Source: a candidate division WOR-1 bacterium RIFOXYB2_FULL_36_35 (GTDB taxonomy: Bacteria > Margulisbacteria > WOR-1 > XYC2-FULL-46-14 > XYC2-FULL-37-10). Taken from it: a stretch of 37,706 bases of DNA. Made by a program: the position numbers and the translations under genes. Of this stretch, positions 25,078-34,082 are shown piece after piece (position 1 is the first letter of the stretch; the number at the start of each line of letters is the position of its first letter). The DNA lies in contig MEUA01000002.1 in NCBI GenBank assembly GCA_001771505.1, positions 1-37,706 on the forward strand, in the 5' to 3' direction. The notes beneath the pieces were generated by a model. That model saw nothing but the letters and a program-made list of their open reading frames with translations. It was not told the origin of the DNA and did not search any database.

Positions 25078-26159
25078 TAAATCTCTCTTCTGATTTGTCC
25101 GAATTTTTTAAGAAGCTCTTTTTGCTCGTTTGTTAAATTTTTGGGAGTTTCAATTTCTATAACAACCATAAAGTCTCCACGGCGTCTGCTTCCAACATAA
25201 TGCATCCCTTTTTCTTTGAACCTGAATATGGTTCCTGATTGTGTCCCTGCCGGTATTTTTAAAGTAGCTGTTCCATCTATAGCTTTAACTTCTATTTCAG
25301 ACCCAAGTGCTGCTTTTACAAAAGGGATTGGCTGTTTAGTATATAGATTTGCCCCTTCTCTTTCAAAAACAGGATTTTCTTTAACCTGTACAAACACATA
25401 TAAATCGCCGGGGGCTCCCCCTTTTATGCCTGCGTCTCCGGCTCCGCTAACTCTTAACCTGTAATTTGACTCTATCCCTTGAGGAACCTTTATTTTAATA
25501 GTATGTTTTTGTTTTTCTCTTCCTGAGCCTGAACATGTTGAGCAGGTGGATGTTATTGTGGCCCCGGATCCGTTGCAGGTCGGACATGTTGAAACCTGGC
25601 TAAAAGCTCCAAGCGGGGTACGTTGGGTTCTTCTTATTTGTCCTGTGCCATTACAGGATGAACATTTTGACGGGATAGTCCCCGGCTTTGCCCCTGATCC
25701 TTTGCAGGTATGGCAAGCTGTTAAATGTATGATTTCAATCTCTTTTTCTGTGCCGGAAAAAGCTTCTTCCAGGGTGACTTCTAAATCGTATCGTAAGTCT
25801 GCCCCATCTTGTCTTCCTGATCGACTTGTCCCTCTTCTTTGTCCTCCAAAAAACACATCGAAGATATCTCCAAAACCGTCAAAATTTGAAAAATCACCAA
25901 AATCAAAGCCTGAAAAACCAGCCTCACCACCGCTAAACCCGGGGCCAGCTGTTCCGAATTGGTCATATTGCTGACGCTTTTGCGTGTCGCCTAAAACTTG
26001 ATAAGCTTCATTTATCTCTTTGAACTTTTCGGGAGACCCATGTTCTTTGTTTACATCCGGATGATATTTCCGTGCAGCGCTTCTAAATGCTTTTTTTATC
26101 TCATCTTGTGACGCATTTTTATTTACGCCCAAAATATTATAATAGTCTTTGTTTGCCAT
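25077..26159 (-). CDS. dnaJ: Chaperone protein DnaJ
   Basis: DnaJ delivers unfolded proteins to DnaK and stimulates its ATPase. 360 residues in canonical order: J domain with HPD at 33-35; Gly/Phe-rich region (about 70-110); four C-x2-C-x-G-x-G zinc motifs ([32 protein letters not shown]); then the substrate-binding C-terminal domains. In related clusters dnaJ follows dnaK directly; here a 4.5-kb plus-strand cassette separates them, and dnaJ has its own apparent promoter with no CIRCE element. It heads a dnaJ-rsmE-mtaB operon with overlapping genes. prmA, often found between dnaJ and rsmE, is missing here. Confidence 0.97.
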   Translation of the reverse strand: MANKDYYNILGVNKNASQDEIKKAFRSAARKYHPDVNKEHGSPEKFKEINEAYQVLGDTQKRQQYDQFGTAGPGFSGGEAGFSGFDFGDFSNFDGFGDIFDVFFGGQRRGTSRSGRQDGADLRYDLEVTLEEAFSGTEKEIEIIHLTACHTCKGSGAKPGTIPSKCSSCNGTGQIRRTQRTPLGAFSQVSTCPTCNGSGATITSTCSTCSGSGREKQKHTIKIKVPQGIESNYRLRVSGAGDAGIKGGAPGDLYVFVQVKENPVFEREGANLYTKQPIPFVKAALGSEIEVKAIDGTATLKIPAGTQSGTIFRFKEKGMHYVGSRRRGDFMVVIEIETPKNLTNEQKELLKKFGQIRREI

Positions 26160-26165
26160 ACTATA

Positions 26166-26194
26166 ATTTTATCAAATTGCTTGATTATAAGCAA
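26166..26194 (-). promoter_or_regulatory. Candidate dnaJ promoter
   Basis: On the minus strand: TTGCTT (-35, 26194-26189), 17 bp, TAAAAT (-10, 26171-26166), then only 6 bases to the ATG. This implies a leaderless dnaJ transcript. The -35 lies within a 9-bp-armed palindrome. Confidence 0.5.
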
Positions 26195-26197
26195 TTT
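26174..26197. repeat. Operator-like palindrome overlapping the dnaJ -35 box
   Basis: AAATTGCTT-N6-AAGCAATTT, perfect 9-bp arms, in the divergent gap between dnaJ and the plus-strand cassette. It does not match CIRCE. Its position suggests binding by an unknown regulator, perhaps controlling both directions. Confidence 0.5.
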
Positions 26198-26297
26198 TAA
26201 CGGATTTTTATCGATATATATCTAGGAAATTTGTTGGTTTAACTTTTATCTTTAGTTGTTTTTTATCAAAAAATAAGAAGGAGAATATATTTAAAAT

Positions 26298-29243
26298 ATG
26301 AGAGTTGGAATAAAAGGAGCGACAAGTTTTGTCCAACCTGACATGAAACCTCCTTTGCCACTTGTGGAAGGAACTATAATAGGAACCCCTATAAGATGTC
26401 TTCATCTTCCGGAATTGAACACTGTTCCTCCTGTTTCCGTCGTCAGTCTCCCTGAAAAATTTAGAAGCTTTTTTGAACTAATTGAGCTGCAGGGTTTTTT
26501 AATGGAATACAATAAGGCTTCTATTGCTCCGGGGTTTGCTATAAAGCTTTTTCAGAATGGTATTTTTGGGAGAGAAGAAGTTGCCGCTATTTATGATGAA
26601 TCTTTTGGAAGGATGAATGATGAATACTCTATCGGAACAAAAATATCATATCTAGCAGATATGTATAGTTGTGGTTTGCTTGAAAAATCTGAAGTCTTAG
26701 AAAAGATAGGAATTGTTTTGTCAAATAGAGAGAGATCATATTTATTGTATGAAGAGGTTATTTGTTTATATGAACGACAACTTATAAACAGGCAAGAAGC
26801 TCTAGACAAATTAATGAAATGTTTGTTGGAAGAAGACGACGTCGATTCCTACAACTTTATTGTTTTAAGAGGTATAGAGGGAGGAATTTTTGAAATTGAT
26901 GACTCTGTAGTTTGCGAAGCTTTAGTATATGGAAGAGAAAAAAAATTAGTTCGTCTTTTAATATTAGTTTCTATTTTGCTAGATAAGGATGAGTTTGTTA
27001 AGCAGAGAGAAAAGAGTGTTTCTATTGTGGCAGATGCTTTAAATCGTGCAAAACAAGATGAATCAGTAGGCTGGTTGCCAACTGTTATAGTGAAGGCTTT
27101 TAAAAAAGGATATATGGATGCGGGAGAGCTTGATTCTTGGCGTAAGAAACTTCTTTTAAAAGGCGCGGGACTTGAAGCTGATACCCATCTTTTGTGTGCG
27201 AATTTTAACGCAGGGGAGGCCTCTCTTGAAGATTTGTTGGGTAAAACTGATGAGGCTCTTGATAAGAAAGGGGTCTTTTTTATTGGGTATCGAGCAATTC
27301 TATACCTTTATACGAAGGGAATCCTATTAAGAGATGAGGCGTTGCTCAGATTGTCAAAATTCTTAGATTGTGCGGAACGCGGAAATTTACATAAAAATTA
27401 TATTGCTTGCGTTACAGATATGATACACGATGGATTAATCGCAGACAGGAATGATATGCATCTTGTAAAAGCTTTTGAATATGTTAGGAAGTTTAAAGAT
27501 ATGGGAGATTATGCAAGTCTTGTTTTTGAGGCCTTGGACAAAGGTTTATATAATGATGAATGTTGTTTTTTTGCCGCTGAAAGAGAGCGGTGGGGGATGG
27601 CGGAAGGGGGCTTTTCTTTAAATTGTAAATTGCAAGAGTTGTCGGTTCTTTTTGACATCGGAGAAGAGGAGTTAGATAGATTAAGAGAGAGAGTAAAAAA
27701 TGATATAAGTTTAATTGAAAAGGCAAATGCTGAGGTTGCAAGAGAGGCTAATAGTGTGGATGTTAATTTTTTAAAGCTCTTTTTCCATGGTTTGGTAAAT
27801 CTAGAGTTTGTTTCTCCTGCGTTAACTAAAGAATTATTGGGCAATCATTGTAGCAACAGAAAGTATATGCCCCTTTTGGCAGAAGACGTTAAAATGGCTT
27901 CCATGTTAAAGCCGGAATATGCACTCGTTTTAAGAGATTATTTGAAAAACATTAGAAGCTTTGGTCACCAATCGGCGAAAAACACTTTGATGCAGTTTGT
28001 GTCGCTTGCCAATGCTTGGGAATCTGCCGGATTAAATTTTTGTGATTTTAAAGCAATTTTAGATGACGCTGACGAAACAGGAGTTCAAAGATTGGGAAAT
28101 AGCCTTCTATCAAAAGTGGCGGAGGTTTTTGATGCAGTTGTTATGCTAGATTCTGAAGCAGCGCGTTCCGTTGTGAGAGACTGGAAATTGTCTCATTTTG
28201 GATCTTTGTTTGTTTCTTCTGCCGGCTGGACAGCAAGGAGAAAAGGTCTTTTTGGTTTGGCTTTTCGCGCTGAGATTGAAAGAGAAACGCATAATATTTT
28301 TTTCCCTGGAAGTGTTGGCGATAAGGTTTTCCCTTCTCTTCCTTTTTTTCGTGGTTTTTCTGTAGAAAAATTAAAGCTTGTAAGAGAGGTAAGAAGACAC
28401 AATAAACTATTTCTAAAGGAAGCAAAAGGTATTGGAGTTGACGCTGAAAGATGGATTCATGCTGCAGATGTTCCTCCTCTCCCTTTTAGGACAAAAGAGC
28501 TGGGAAAGACTTGGGAAGAACTTTTTCTGGATTTTAGAAGTCACTTTTTAGCGTTTGAAAATTGGTTTACAGCATCTGGAATTAACAGTGACACTTTTGA
28601 TGGCGGAATTTTTGTAAGAAGATTTAAGAATGCAAAAGAAGCTCTTGGCCCCATAGCCCATCATCTGCTTGGCAATTCTCTTCCCCGCTTTAATCCTAAT
28701 TTTTCCGATATGGGAGGTAACTTTAGAAAATTAAATCTTTTTATTATGGAACTTCGTCGGATTAATGTAGAGGAAAAATTCTTGACTGAATTAGATGGGA
28801 TTATCAAAGATATTGTAAGTAAAAGAGTTATTGAAAAAACTAACCTTGATGATGTAATAATAAGATTTTGGTCAAGATCTTTAGGCAGAGATCTCTTTCT
28901 TGCCAGTGATGTTGATAGCTGTTTAAGGGTTGGAGGGTGGGGTGAAGATGACCATGACAACTTATTAATGCATCTTTTAAGTTTTGGAGTGAACTATATC
29001 CTTTTGGAGGATGTCAAAATAGACAAGGTTAGAGGCTATGCCCGTATTTACTTGACCGAAAGAGATGGCAAGCCCCAGATTTTTGTGGGAAGCGCCGATG
29101 GCCTTGCAAATCGGAATGCTTTTGAGCCCATTGGCGAGGTGTTGGATTTTATTAAAAAATTTGCTGCAGAGTGTAATATAAGTCCGGATAGTATTGTTTG
29201 GGATAGGGAAAAGGAGGGGAGGCGAGTTGGCGGGTGGCTTTGA
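26298..29243 (+). CDS. Large helical-repeat protein of unknown function
   Basis: 981 residues, no signal peptide. I do not recognise a named family. Residues ~80-425 contain about ten helical units with a common pattern (hydrophobic-x2-hydrophobic, x-G-hydrophobic, then acidic/Glu-Ala). Turn positions are near residues 88, 126, 161, 196, 230, 271, 306, 341, 379 and 416, so the period is 34-41, most often 35. Examples are KLFQNGIFGREEV, DMYSCGLLEKSEV, LYTKGILLRDEAL and VKAFKKGYMDAGEL. This resembles PPR/TPR-type alpha-solenoids. The second half is helical, then a mixed C-terminal domain with FWSRSLGRDLF, DSCLRVGGWGEDDHD and YARIYLTERDGKPQIFVGS, possibly GNAT-like (weak inference). A divergent radical SAM gene follows 34 bp downstream in the same direction. 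The pair sits inside the dnaK-dnaJ interval. Confidence 0.75.
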   Translation: MRVGIKGATSFVQPDMKPPLPLVEGTIIGTPIRCLHLPELNTVPPVSVVSLPEKFRSFFELIELQGFLMEYNKASIAPGFAIKLFQNGIFGREEVAAIYDESFGRMNDEYSIGTKISYLADMYSCGLLEKSEVLEKIGIVLSNRERSYLLYEEVICLYERQLINRQEALDKLMKCLLEEDDVDSYNFIVLRGIEGGIFEIDDSVVCEALVYGREKKLVRLLILVSILLDKDEFVKQREKSVSIVADALNRAKQDESVGWLPTVIVKAFKKGYMDAGELDSWRKKLLLKGAGLEADTHLLCANFNAGEASLEDLLGKTDEALDKKGVFFIGYRAILYLYTKGILLRDEALLRLSKFLDCAERGNLHKNYIACVTDMIHDGLIADRNDMHLVKAFEYVRKFKDMGDYASLVFEALDKGLYNDECCFFAAERERWGMAEGGFSLNCKLQELSVLFDIGEEELDRLRERVKNDISLIEKANAEVAREANSVDVNFLKLFFHGLVNLEFVSPALTKELLGNHCSNRKYMPLLAEDVKMASMLKPEYALVLRDYLKNIRSFGHQSAKNTLMQFVSLANAWESAGLNFCDFKAILDDADETGVQRLGNSLLSKVAEVFDAVVMLDSEAARSVVRDWKLSHFGSLFVSSAGWTARRKGLFGLAFRAEIERETHNIFFPGSVGDKVFPSLPFFRGFSVEKLKLVREVRRHNKLFLKEAKGIGVDAERWIHAADVPPLPFRTKELGKTWEELFLDFRSHFLAFENWFTASGINSDTFDGGIFVRRFKNAKEALGPIAHHLLGNSLPRFNPNFSDMGGNFRKLNLFIMELRRINVEEKFLTELDGIIKDIVSKRVIEKTNLDDVIIRFWSRSLGRDLFLASDVDSCLRVGGWGEDDHDNLLMHLLSFGVNYILLEDVKIDKVRGYARIYLTERDGKPQIFVGSADGLANRNAFEPIGEVLDFIKKFAAECNISPDSIVWDREKEGRRVGGWL

Positions 29244-29277
29244 TTTTTAGTGATATATGTAAGGAGGTTACATTATT

Positions 29278-30642
29278 ATGCCTGAAGGAATAACGGGACG
29301 TTATACTGCGGGATATTCACCCCTTAATAAATTGAGGGGAGACCTTACTGGGACTAAGTTAATGTTTACTGCCTATAAAGAGATGCTGAGCCCAAAAGGG
29401 GTGTTTGATGCGGTTGGGGTTAATCGTGCTCTTGCAAGAATAACTGAAGGGGCTCTTATCCATGAAGATGTAAATAGAGGGGCTGAAATTGTTTCAAAAA
29501 TGCCAAACTTAGAACAGATAGATTTAGCCTTACCCTGGATGGAATGGTTTGATTTTTCTAACGTTGTACTTGAGTCTACGGAAGATAGCACAGATTTTAT
29601 TATTTTTAATAGCCTGGATTCTTTGACTGATGGTTGTTTGCGTCCTTGTTCTTTTTGCTGTGATATGAACGGCCTTTCACGGGTTAAAGTGGATCCTTTT
29701 CCTGTCGCTCTCTATAAAGCAATCTATCATGATAAAATGGGATTTGTTTTTTCAGGGTGGAGGAGAGGGGATCCTATGCGAAATCTTTTGGATCCGTTTT
29801 TTAAAATCTCTTTATATGGCATTTTAAAAATTATGCTTGGGATTAATCCTAAATTTAAGTTTGGCAGATATCAGACATCCGGGTACGATTTAGATGAAAA
29901 ACATGCACAAGAAACTTTTAAGGGGATTGGAAGCTTAACCTTTTGTGAAGAAGAATATAAAAGATTCCAGGCTTTGGTCTCTTTGTCTTTTCATTTAGCC
30001 CTTTCAAATCATGATGTTATTGGTGAAATATTTAACAACTGTACAATCTCAGATGATTTTATAAGATGGTATGCTTTGCGTAATTCAGCTGTGATTGACG
30101 AATTAGGGAGAAATTTAACAGGAATAAGTTTGAAGTTTTTAAGAGAAGATCTAACAGATGTCGCGGGATTGGATAAATTTTATGAAGAGAGTTGCTCTCA
30201 CCTTAAGGCGGATAATGCCGTTTTAAAAGAGTACAATAGAGCAACAATAAAAGCTTTTTGTATGACATTGAAGCTTTTAGAAGTTAAAAGGGATGAAATT
30301 GAGAGGGTGCATGGGTTTTTGCTTGAAAATATAGGGAAGTCGAAAGAGACGCTTGTAAACTTTAGAGATAAGTCTGTTCATCTTTCTACTTCCTGGATTT
30401 TCGGAGCAGCGAAAAAAGATAGAGGTTCCGATTTTTATAATCGTCTTGCGTTGGCCGATAAATCTGATGGTTCGTGTCTTAAGATTGACAGAGGAACTAT
30501 TCATCGCGGGGCTGACAGGCCATATCCTGTAGTTGAACAGCGAGATAGTGGCAGGGTAATGGTTAGAAGCATTCACGGCAACAGGAGAGAGTTATTGATT
30601 GATTCTACTCTCGATGAATTGTGGCCACTGTCAGAACATTAA
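29278..30642 (+). CDS. Divergent radical SAM-like protein, partner of the helical-repeat protein
   Basis: 454 residues with a strong AAGGAGG 10 bases before the ATG. A radical SAM-type cluster motif C120-x3-C124-x2-C127 (DGCLRPCSFCCDM) is followed at normal spacing by a strand-loop VFSGWRRGDPM (about 157-167) that corresponds to the Gly-rich SAM-binding segment, then FGRYQTSGYDL and SLSFHLAL, which fit later barrel strands. The N-terminal ~110 and C-terminal ~150 residues do not resemble families I know, and I see no SPASM or B12-binding signature. Radical SAM enzymes cleave SAM to a 5'-deoxyadenosyl radical; the substrate here may be the neighbouring protein or a product made with it (inference). 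The TAA stop is the first bases of a palindromic repeat. Confidence 0.7.
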   Translation: MPEGITGRYTAGYSPLNKLRGDLTGTKLMFTAYKEMLSPKGVFDAVGVNRALARITEGALIHEDVNRGAEIVSKMPNLEQIDLALPWMEWFDFSNVVLESTEDSTDFIIFNSLDSLTDGCLRPCSFCCDMNGLSRVKVDPFPVALYKAIYHDKMGFVFSGWRRGDPMRNLLDPFFKISLYGILKIMLGINPKFKFGRYQTSGYDLDEKHAQETFKGIGSLTFCEEEYKRFQALVSLSFHLALSNHDVIGEIFNNCTISDDFIRWYALRNSAVIDELGRNLTGISLKFLREDLTDVAGLDKFYEESCSHLKADNAVLKEYNRATIKAFCMTLKLLEVKRDEIERVHGFLLENIGKSKETLVNFRDKSVHLSTSWIFGAAKKDRGSDFYNRLALADKSDGSCLKIDRGTIHRGADRPYPVVEQRDSGRVMVRSIHGNRRELLIDSTLDELWPLSEH

Positions 30643-30663
30643 CCCCGATTATTATAATCGGGG
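30643..30663. repeat. Perfect CCCCGATTAT/ATAATCGGGG palindrome
   Basis: 10-bp arms with a single-base loop, sitting in the 38-bp gap between the convergent stops of the radical SAM-like gene and dnaK, and followed by a partial copy (AATTGGGGTTAA). A hairpin here could terminate transcription from both sides. Confidence 0.85.
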
Positions 30664-30680
30664 TTAATAATTGGGGTTAA

Positions 30681-32624
30681 CTATTTCTTTTCCTCATTAT
30701 CCTTTTTCATTTCAAAATCGGCGTCGATTGTTTTATCGTCGTTATCTTTTTTTTCATCTTGAGAAGCGTTTCCCCCTTCCTGCCCCGGAGCGGAGGCAGT
30801 TTGCCCCTGTTGTGTTGTCGATTGTGCTTTATATATCTGTTCTGACATAGCGTAAACTTCTTTTTGAAGTCTTTCAAGTTGTTCTTTTATCTTGGAGAAA
30901 TCTGTCCCTTTTAAAACTTCTTTCATTTCATTTAGCTCTTTTTCTACCTTCTCTTTTGTTGCGGTGTCAACCTTATCTGTCGATTCTTTTAGTGTCTTTT
31001 CAACAGTATAAACCATTGCGTCTGCCTGATTGCGGATATCTATTTCTTCTTTTTTCTTTTTGTCTTCTGATTCATGGGCCTCTGCTTCTTTTTTCATTTT
31101 TTCAATATCTTCTTTTGAAAGGCCGGATGACGCTGTAATTGTGATCTTTTGTTCTTTTCCTGTCCCCTTATCTTTTGCTGACACATGAAGGATTCCGTTT
31201 GCGTCAATATCAAAAGTGACCTCAATTTGTGGTATCCCTCTTGGCGCAGGAGGAATACCTTCCAAATGAAAACGTCCGAGAGATCTGTTGTCATCAGCCA
31301 TTGGTCGTTCACCCTGAAGAATATGGACCTCTACGGATGTTTGTCCGTCCGCTGCCGTTGAAAATACTTGCGATTTTGATGTTGGAATTGTTGTGTTTTT
31401 TTCAATAAGAGGGGTCATGACTCTTCCCCAGGTTTCAATCCCCAGAGTAAGAGGGGTCACATCTAAAAGGACCATCTCTTTTACTTCTCCCGCAAGAACT
31501 CCTCCCTGAATTGCCGCCCCGATAGCTACTACTTCGTCAGGATTTACTCCTTTATGAGGTTCTTTTCCGAAAAAGTTTTTTACAGTCTCTTGAACTTTTG
31601 GCATCCTTGTCTGTCCGCCCACTAAAATAACTTCATCTATCTCTTTTGTTGTAAGTCCAGAATCTTGAATGGCTTGCTTGCAGGGGGTGAGGGTCCTTTC
31701 AATAAGATCCCCCACAATTTGTTCAAGCTTAGATCTTGTCAGTTTTACAACCAGATGTCTTGGCCCTGATGAATCTGCTGTAATGAACGGAAGGTTTATT
31801 TCAGTTTCTATTGTAGTTGAAAGCTCTATTTTTGCTTTTTCTGCCGCTTCTTTAAGTCTCTGAAGCGCCATTTTATCTTTTGATAAATCTATACCATTGT
31901 CTTTTTTAAAATCATCAAGAAGCCACTCTATTATTGTGTGGTCAAAATTATCTCCGCCAAGATGAGTATCGCCGTTTGTCGCTTTAACTTCAAAAACCCC
32001 TTCACCTATCTCAAGAATTGATATGTCAAATGTTCCTCCGCCTAAGTCATATATAGCAATCTTTTCATTTTTTTTCTTGTCCATTCCGTAAGCCAGCGAT
32101 GCAGCGGTCGGTTCGTTAATAATACGAATAACTTCAAGCCCGGCAATTGTTCCCGCGTCTTTTGTTGCTTGCCGTTGAGAATCGTTGAAATAAGCCGGTA
32201 CCGTAATTACCGCTTTTTTAACAGGTTCTCCGAGATAATCTTCCGCGGATTTTTTAAGCTTTTGTAAAATAATCGCGGATATTTCTGGAGGAGTATATTG
32301 TTTTCCTGAAATTTCAACAGCGGCTGCATCATTTTTTCCTTTTACAACTTTGTATGGGATGTGTTTTGTCTCTTCTGTTATTTCATTAAAAATTCTTCCC
32401 ATGAATCTTTTGATGGAGAAGATTGTATTTTCTGGATGGGTTATCGCCTGTCTTTTTGCGACTTGCCCTACAATCCTCTCTCCTTCTTTTGGAAATGAAA
32501 CAACTGATGGGGTGGTGCGTCCCCCCTCTGGATTTGGGATTACAACAGATTCTCCTCCTGACATTACAGCCACACATGAATTTGTGGTCCCTAAATCTAT
32601 TCCTATGATTTTTTCTTTTGACAT
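30681..32624 (-). CDS. dnaK: Chaperone protein DnaK (Hsp70)
   Basis: 647 residues. The N-terminal ATPase domain starts [16 protein letters not shown], and the phosphate loops [14 protein letters not shown] and [14 protein letters not shown] are present. The interdomain linker [15 protein letters not shown] leads to the substrate-binding domain, which is followed by the helical lid and a Gln/Gly-rich tail ending in [16 protein letters not shown] lies just before the start. The gene follows grpE after 12 bp, in the order hrcA-grpE-dnaK. The downstream dnaJ is displaced by the inserted cassette. HrcA/CIRCE control at the operon head probably governs it. Confidence 0.98.
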   Translation of the reverse strand: MSKEKIIGIDLGTTNSCVAVMSGGESVVIPNPEGGRTTPSVVSFPKEGERIVGQVAKRQAITHPENTIFSIKRFMGRIFNEITEETKHIPYKVVKGKNDAAAVEISGKQYTPPEISAIILQKLKKSAEDYLGEPVKKAVITVPAYFNDSQRQATKDAGTIAGLEVIRIINEPTAASLAYGMDKKKNEKIAIYDLGGGTFDISILEIGEGVFEVKATNGDTHLGGDNFDHTIIEWLLDDFKKDNGIDLSKDKMALQRLKEAAEKAKIELSTTIETEINLPFITADSSGPRHLVVKLTRSKLEQIVGDLIERTLTPCKQAIQDSGLTTKEIDEVILVGGQTRMPKVQETVKNFFGKEPHKGVNPDEVVAIGAAIQGGVLAGEVKEMVLLDVTPLTLGIETWGRVMTPLIEKNTTIPTSKSQVFSTAADGQTSVEVHILQGERPMADDNRSLGRFHLEGIPPAPRGIPQIEVTFDIDANGILHVSAKDKGTGKEQKITITASSGLSKEDIEKMKKEAEAHESEDKKKKEEIDIRNQADAMVYTVEKTLKESTDKVDTATKEKVEKELNEMKEVLKGTDFSKIKEQLERLQKEVYAMSEQIYKAQSTTQQGQTASAPGQEGGNASQDEKKDNDDKTIDADFEMKKDNEEKK

Positions 32625-32636
32625 TTTAAAAACCTC

Positions 32637-33197
32637 CTATTTTTTCTCTGATACAATTACCATTGCCGGCCTTACAAGTTTTCCGTTTAATGTATACCCC
32701 TTTCTTAGTTCACAGATTACAGTATTTTCAGGTTTGTCAGATTCTTGTTTGCTCATGGCTTCATGGAAATGAGGGTCATATGGTTTATCTATTGCCTCAA
32801 CCTCAAAAACTCCCAGTTTTTTAAATGTATCAATCATCTGTTTCTTTACAAGTTCTATCCCTAAAATGATATTTTCGTCATTTGACTTTTTTGCCGCAGC
32901 AATCGCATGTTCAAAACAATCAAGAACCGGCAGCAACTCGAAAACTAATGTTTCATTTCCAAACTTTATAAGCTCTTCCTTTTCTTTTGCTATTCTTTTT
33001 TTGTAATTGTCAAAATCTGCAAGTGTTCTTAAAAGTTTGTTTTTTAATTCTTTGTTTTCGTCTTCTTTTTTGTTTATTTCATCTTTTAAGGCTTCAAGAT
33101 CGCCCTGAAAGGTTTCTAATTCATCCTTTATCTCTATCCCTTCACCTTGATTAGGAACTTGGGGTTCATTTTTCGTATCCTGGTTTTCTGTCTCCAT
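32637..33197 (-). CDS. grpE: Nucleotide exchange factor GrpE
   Basis: GrpE releases ADP from DnaK. 186 residues: a disordered N-terminus, a long coiled coil (about 25-75, LKNKLLRTLADFDNYKKRIA), then the beta-wing domain (VIDKPYDPHFHEA-like segment, ending VRPAMVIVSE). The second gene of the hrcA-grpE-dnaK operon; AAGGAG lies about 12 bases before the ATG. Codons 9-18 (NEPQVPNQGE) are encoded by a degenerate copy of the CCCCGATTAGG repeat (33141-33169), three mismatches from the sequence at 15794-15822. The repeat lies in the disordered tail, where it would do least harm. Confidence 0.96.
   Translation of the reverse strand: METENQDTKNEPQVPNQGEGIEIKDELETFQGDLEALKDEINKKEDENKELKNKLLRTLADFDNYKKRIAKEKEELIKFGNETLVFELLPVLDCFEHAIAAAKKSNDENIILGIELVKKQMIDTFKKLGVFEVEAIDKPYDPHFHEAMSKQESDKPENTVICELRKGYTLNGKLVRPAMVIVSEKK
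33141..33169. repeat. Palindrome-family repeat embedded in grpE coding sequence
   Basis: TTCACCTTGATTAGGAACT followed by TGGGGTTCAT matches 15794-15822 at 26 of 29 bases. Read on the minus strand, it encodes part of the GrpE N-terminal tail. Confidence 0.75.
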
Positions 33198-33242
33198 ATT
33201 TTGTTTCTTACTCCTTAGGATTTTTGGTTTTATAAAGTTTTT

Positions 33243-33998
33243 TTATGTGCCGGGAATTTCTTCATTAATCAAAGCTTCTAAATCGTTTGAGACTTGTTTC
33301 AAAATAGCAGTAACCCTGTTGTAGTCCATCCTTGTGGGGCCTATTATTCCAATAGCTCCAGGATCAAACCCCCTTAAATGATGGTGCGCTACAACAATGG
33401 AGAGGTCTTTCATATGCTTAAATTTGTTTTCATGCCCTATATGCAAGCTAAAAGGATTGAATTTTGAGTATTCTTCCAGTATTTTACAGATTAGTTGTTC
33501 ATGTTCCAGAGTTTCTATGACGTTTTTTATGTTTTCTGCCTTTTGAAATTCAGGATGGGTTAAAATTTTTGAAAAACCGGAAGAGAGTGTCCTCTTGTTT
33601 TTTCCAAAAGAGACGAAAACCGTCGCATAGTTTAGCAGAGAAGAGATCATCTTGAGGGATCCTCTCATTATCTCTTCCATCCCCCTCCCTATTTTTTTGA
33701 TTCCACTTCTAATTAGCGTAAGCTCTTTCCCAGATATTTTTTTTGTTTCCATTAGTTTGTCTACATAATACCTGTAGCCGTTGTCTGTCGGAATTCTCCC
33801 TGCGCTTGTGTGTGGGTGTGTTATGTAGCCAAATTGCTCAAGTTCCTGCATCTCATTTCGCACAGTAGCAGGAGAGACCGATCTTAGATAGTGTTTTGTA
33901 ATCGTAAAAGAGCCTACAGGCTCTGCTGTATTTATGTAGTCTTCCACTACTGCGCTTAGAATATCTTCTTTTCTTGTTGAAATATCTTCTTTTGTCAT
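33243..33998 (-). CDS. hrcA: Heat-inducible transcription repressor HrcA, compact form
   Basis: HrcA binds CIRCE operators and represses class I heat-shock genes. 251 residues. The winged-helix N-terminus is complete (YINTAEPVGSFTI, the SPATVRNEMQELEQFGYI recognition region and HTSAGRIPTDNGYRYYVD). The C-terminal part keeps ILTHPEFQKAENIKNVIETL and GAIGIIGPTRMDYNRVT. Typical HrcA is ~340 residues; about 80-90 residues between the central NYATVFVSF and the LTHPEF segment are missing, which corresponds to a large middle portion of the C-terminal domain. A CIRCE element lies immediately upstream, so the gene is probably autoregulated. Confidence 0.95.
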   Translation of the reverse strand: MTKEDISTRKEDILSAVVEDYINTAEPVGSFTITKHYLRSVSPATVRNEMQELEQFGYITHPHTSAGRIPTDNGYRYYVDKLMETKKISGKELTLIRSGIKKIGRGMEEIMRGSLKMISSLLNYATVFVSFGKNKRTLSSGFSKILTHPEFQKAENIKNVIETLEHEQLICKILEEYSKFNPFSLHIGHENKFKHMKDLSIVVAHHHLRGFDPGAIGIIGPTRMDYNRVTAILKQVSNDLEALINEEIPGT

Positions 33999-34001
33999 AA
34001 T

Positions 34002-34028
34002 TTAGCACTCTTCTTTATTGAGTGATAA
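34002..34028. promoter_or_regulatory. CIRCE operator (HrcA binding site)
   Basis: TTAGCACTC-N9-GAGTGATAA; the consensus is TTAGCACTC-N9-GAGTGCTAA, so there is one mismatch. It lies between the promoter and the hrcA ATG (3 bases away) and overlaps the expected transcription start. Confidence 0.95.
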
Positions 34029-34056
34029 TTGTAACATTTTTTTATTTTGTTTTCAA
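34028..34056 (-). promoter_or_regulatory. hrcA-grpE-dnaK promoter
   Basis: On the minus strand, TTGAAA (34056-34051), a 17-bp spacer and TACAAT (34033-34028), with CIRCE directly downstream. This is the best-formed promoter in the window. Confidence 0.8.
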
Positions 34057-34082
34057 GATTTCGTTTGCTTAAAAAGATTTAA

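Noticed and set aside
25546-25974. 142-codon forward ORF opposite dnaJ
   Set aside because: It is antisense to the conserved Gly-rich and zinc-finger region of dnaJ; its Cys/Pro-rich sequence is a shadow.
26160-26297. Second CIRCE element before dnaJ
   Set aside because: The palindrome is AAATTGCTT-N6-AAGCAATTT, which shares neither sequence nor spacer length with CIRCE.
28141-28425. Reverse-strand ORFs inside the 981-residue gene (also 27493-27844 and 28661-28960)
   Set aside because: They lie wholly antisense to a long, compositionally normal gene, lack ribosome binding sites and have biased composition.
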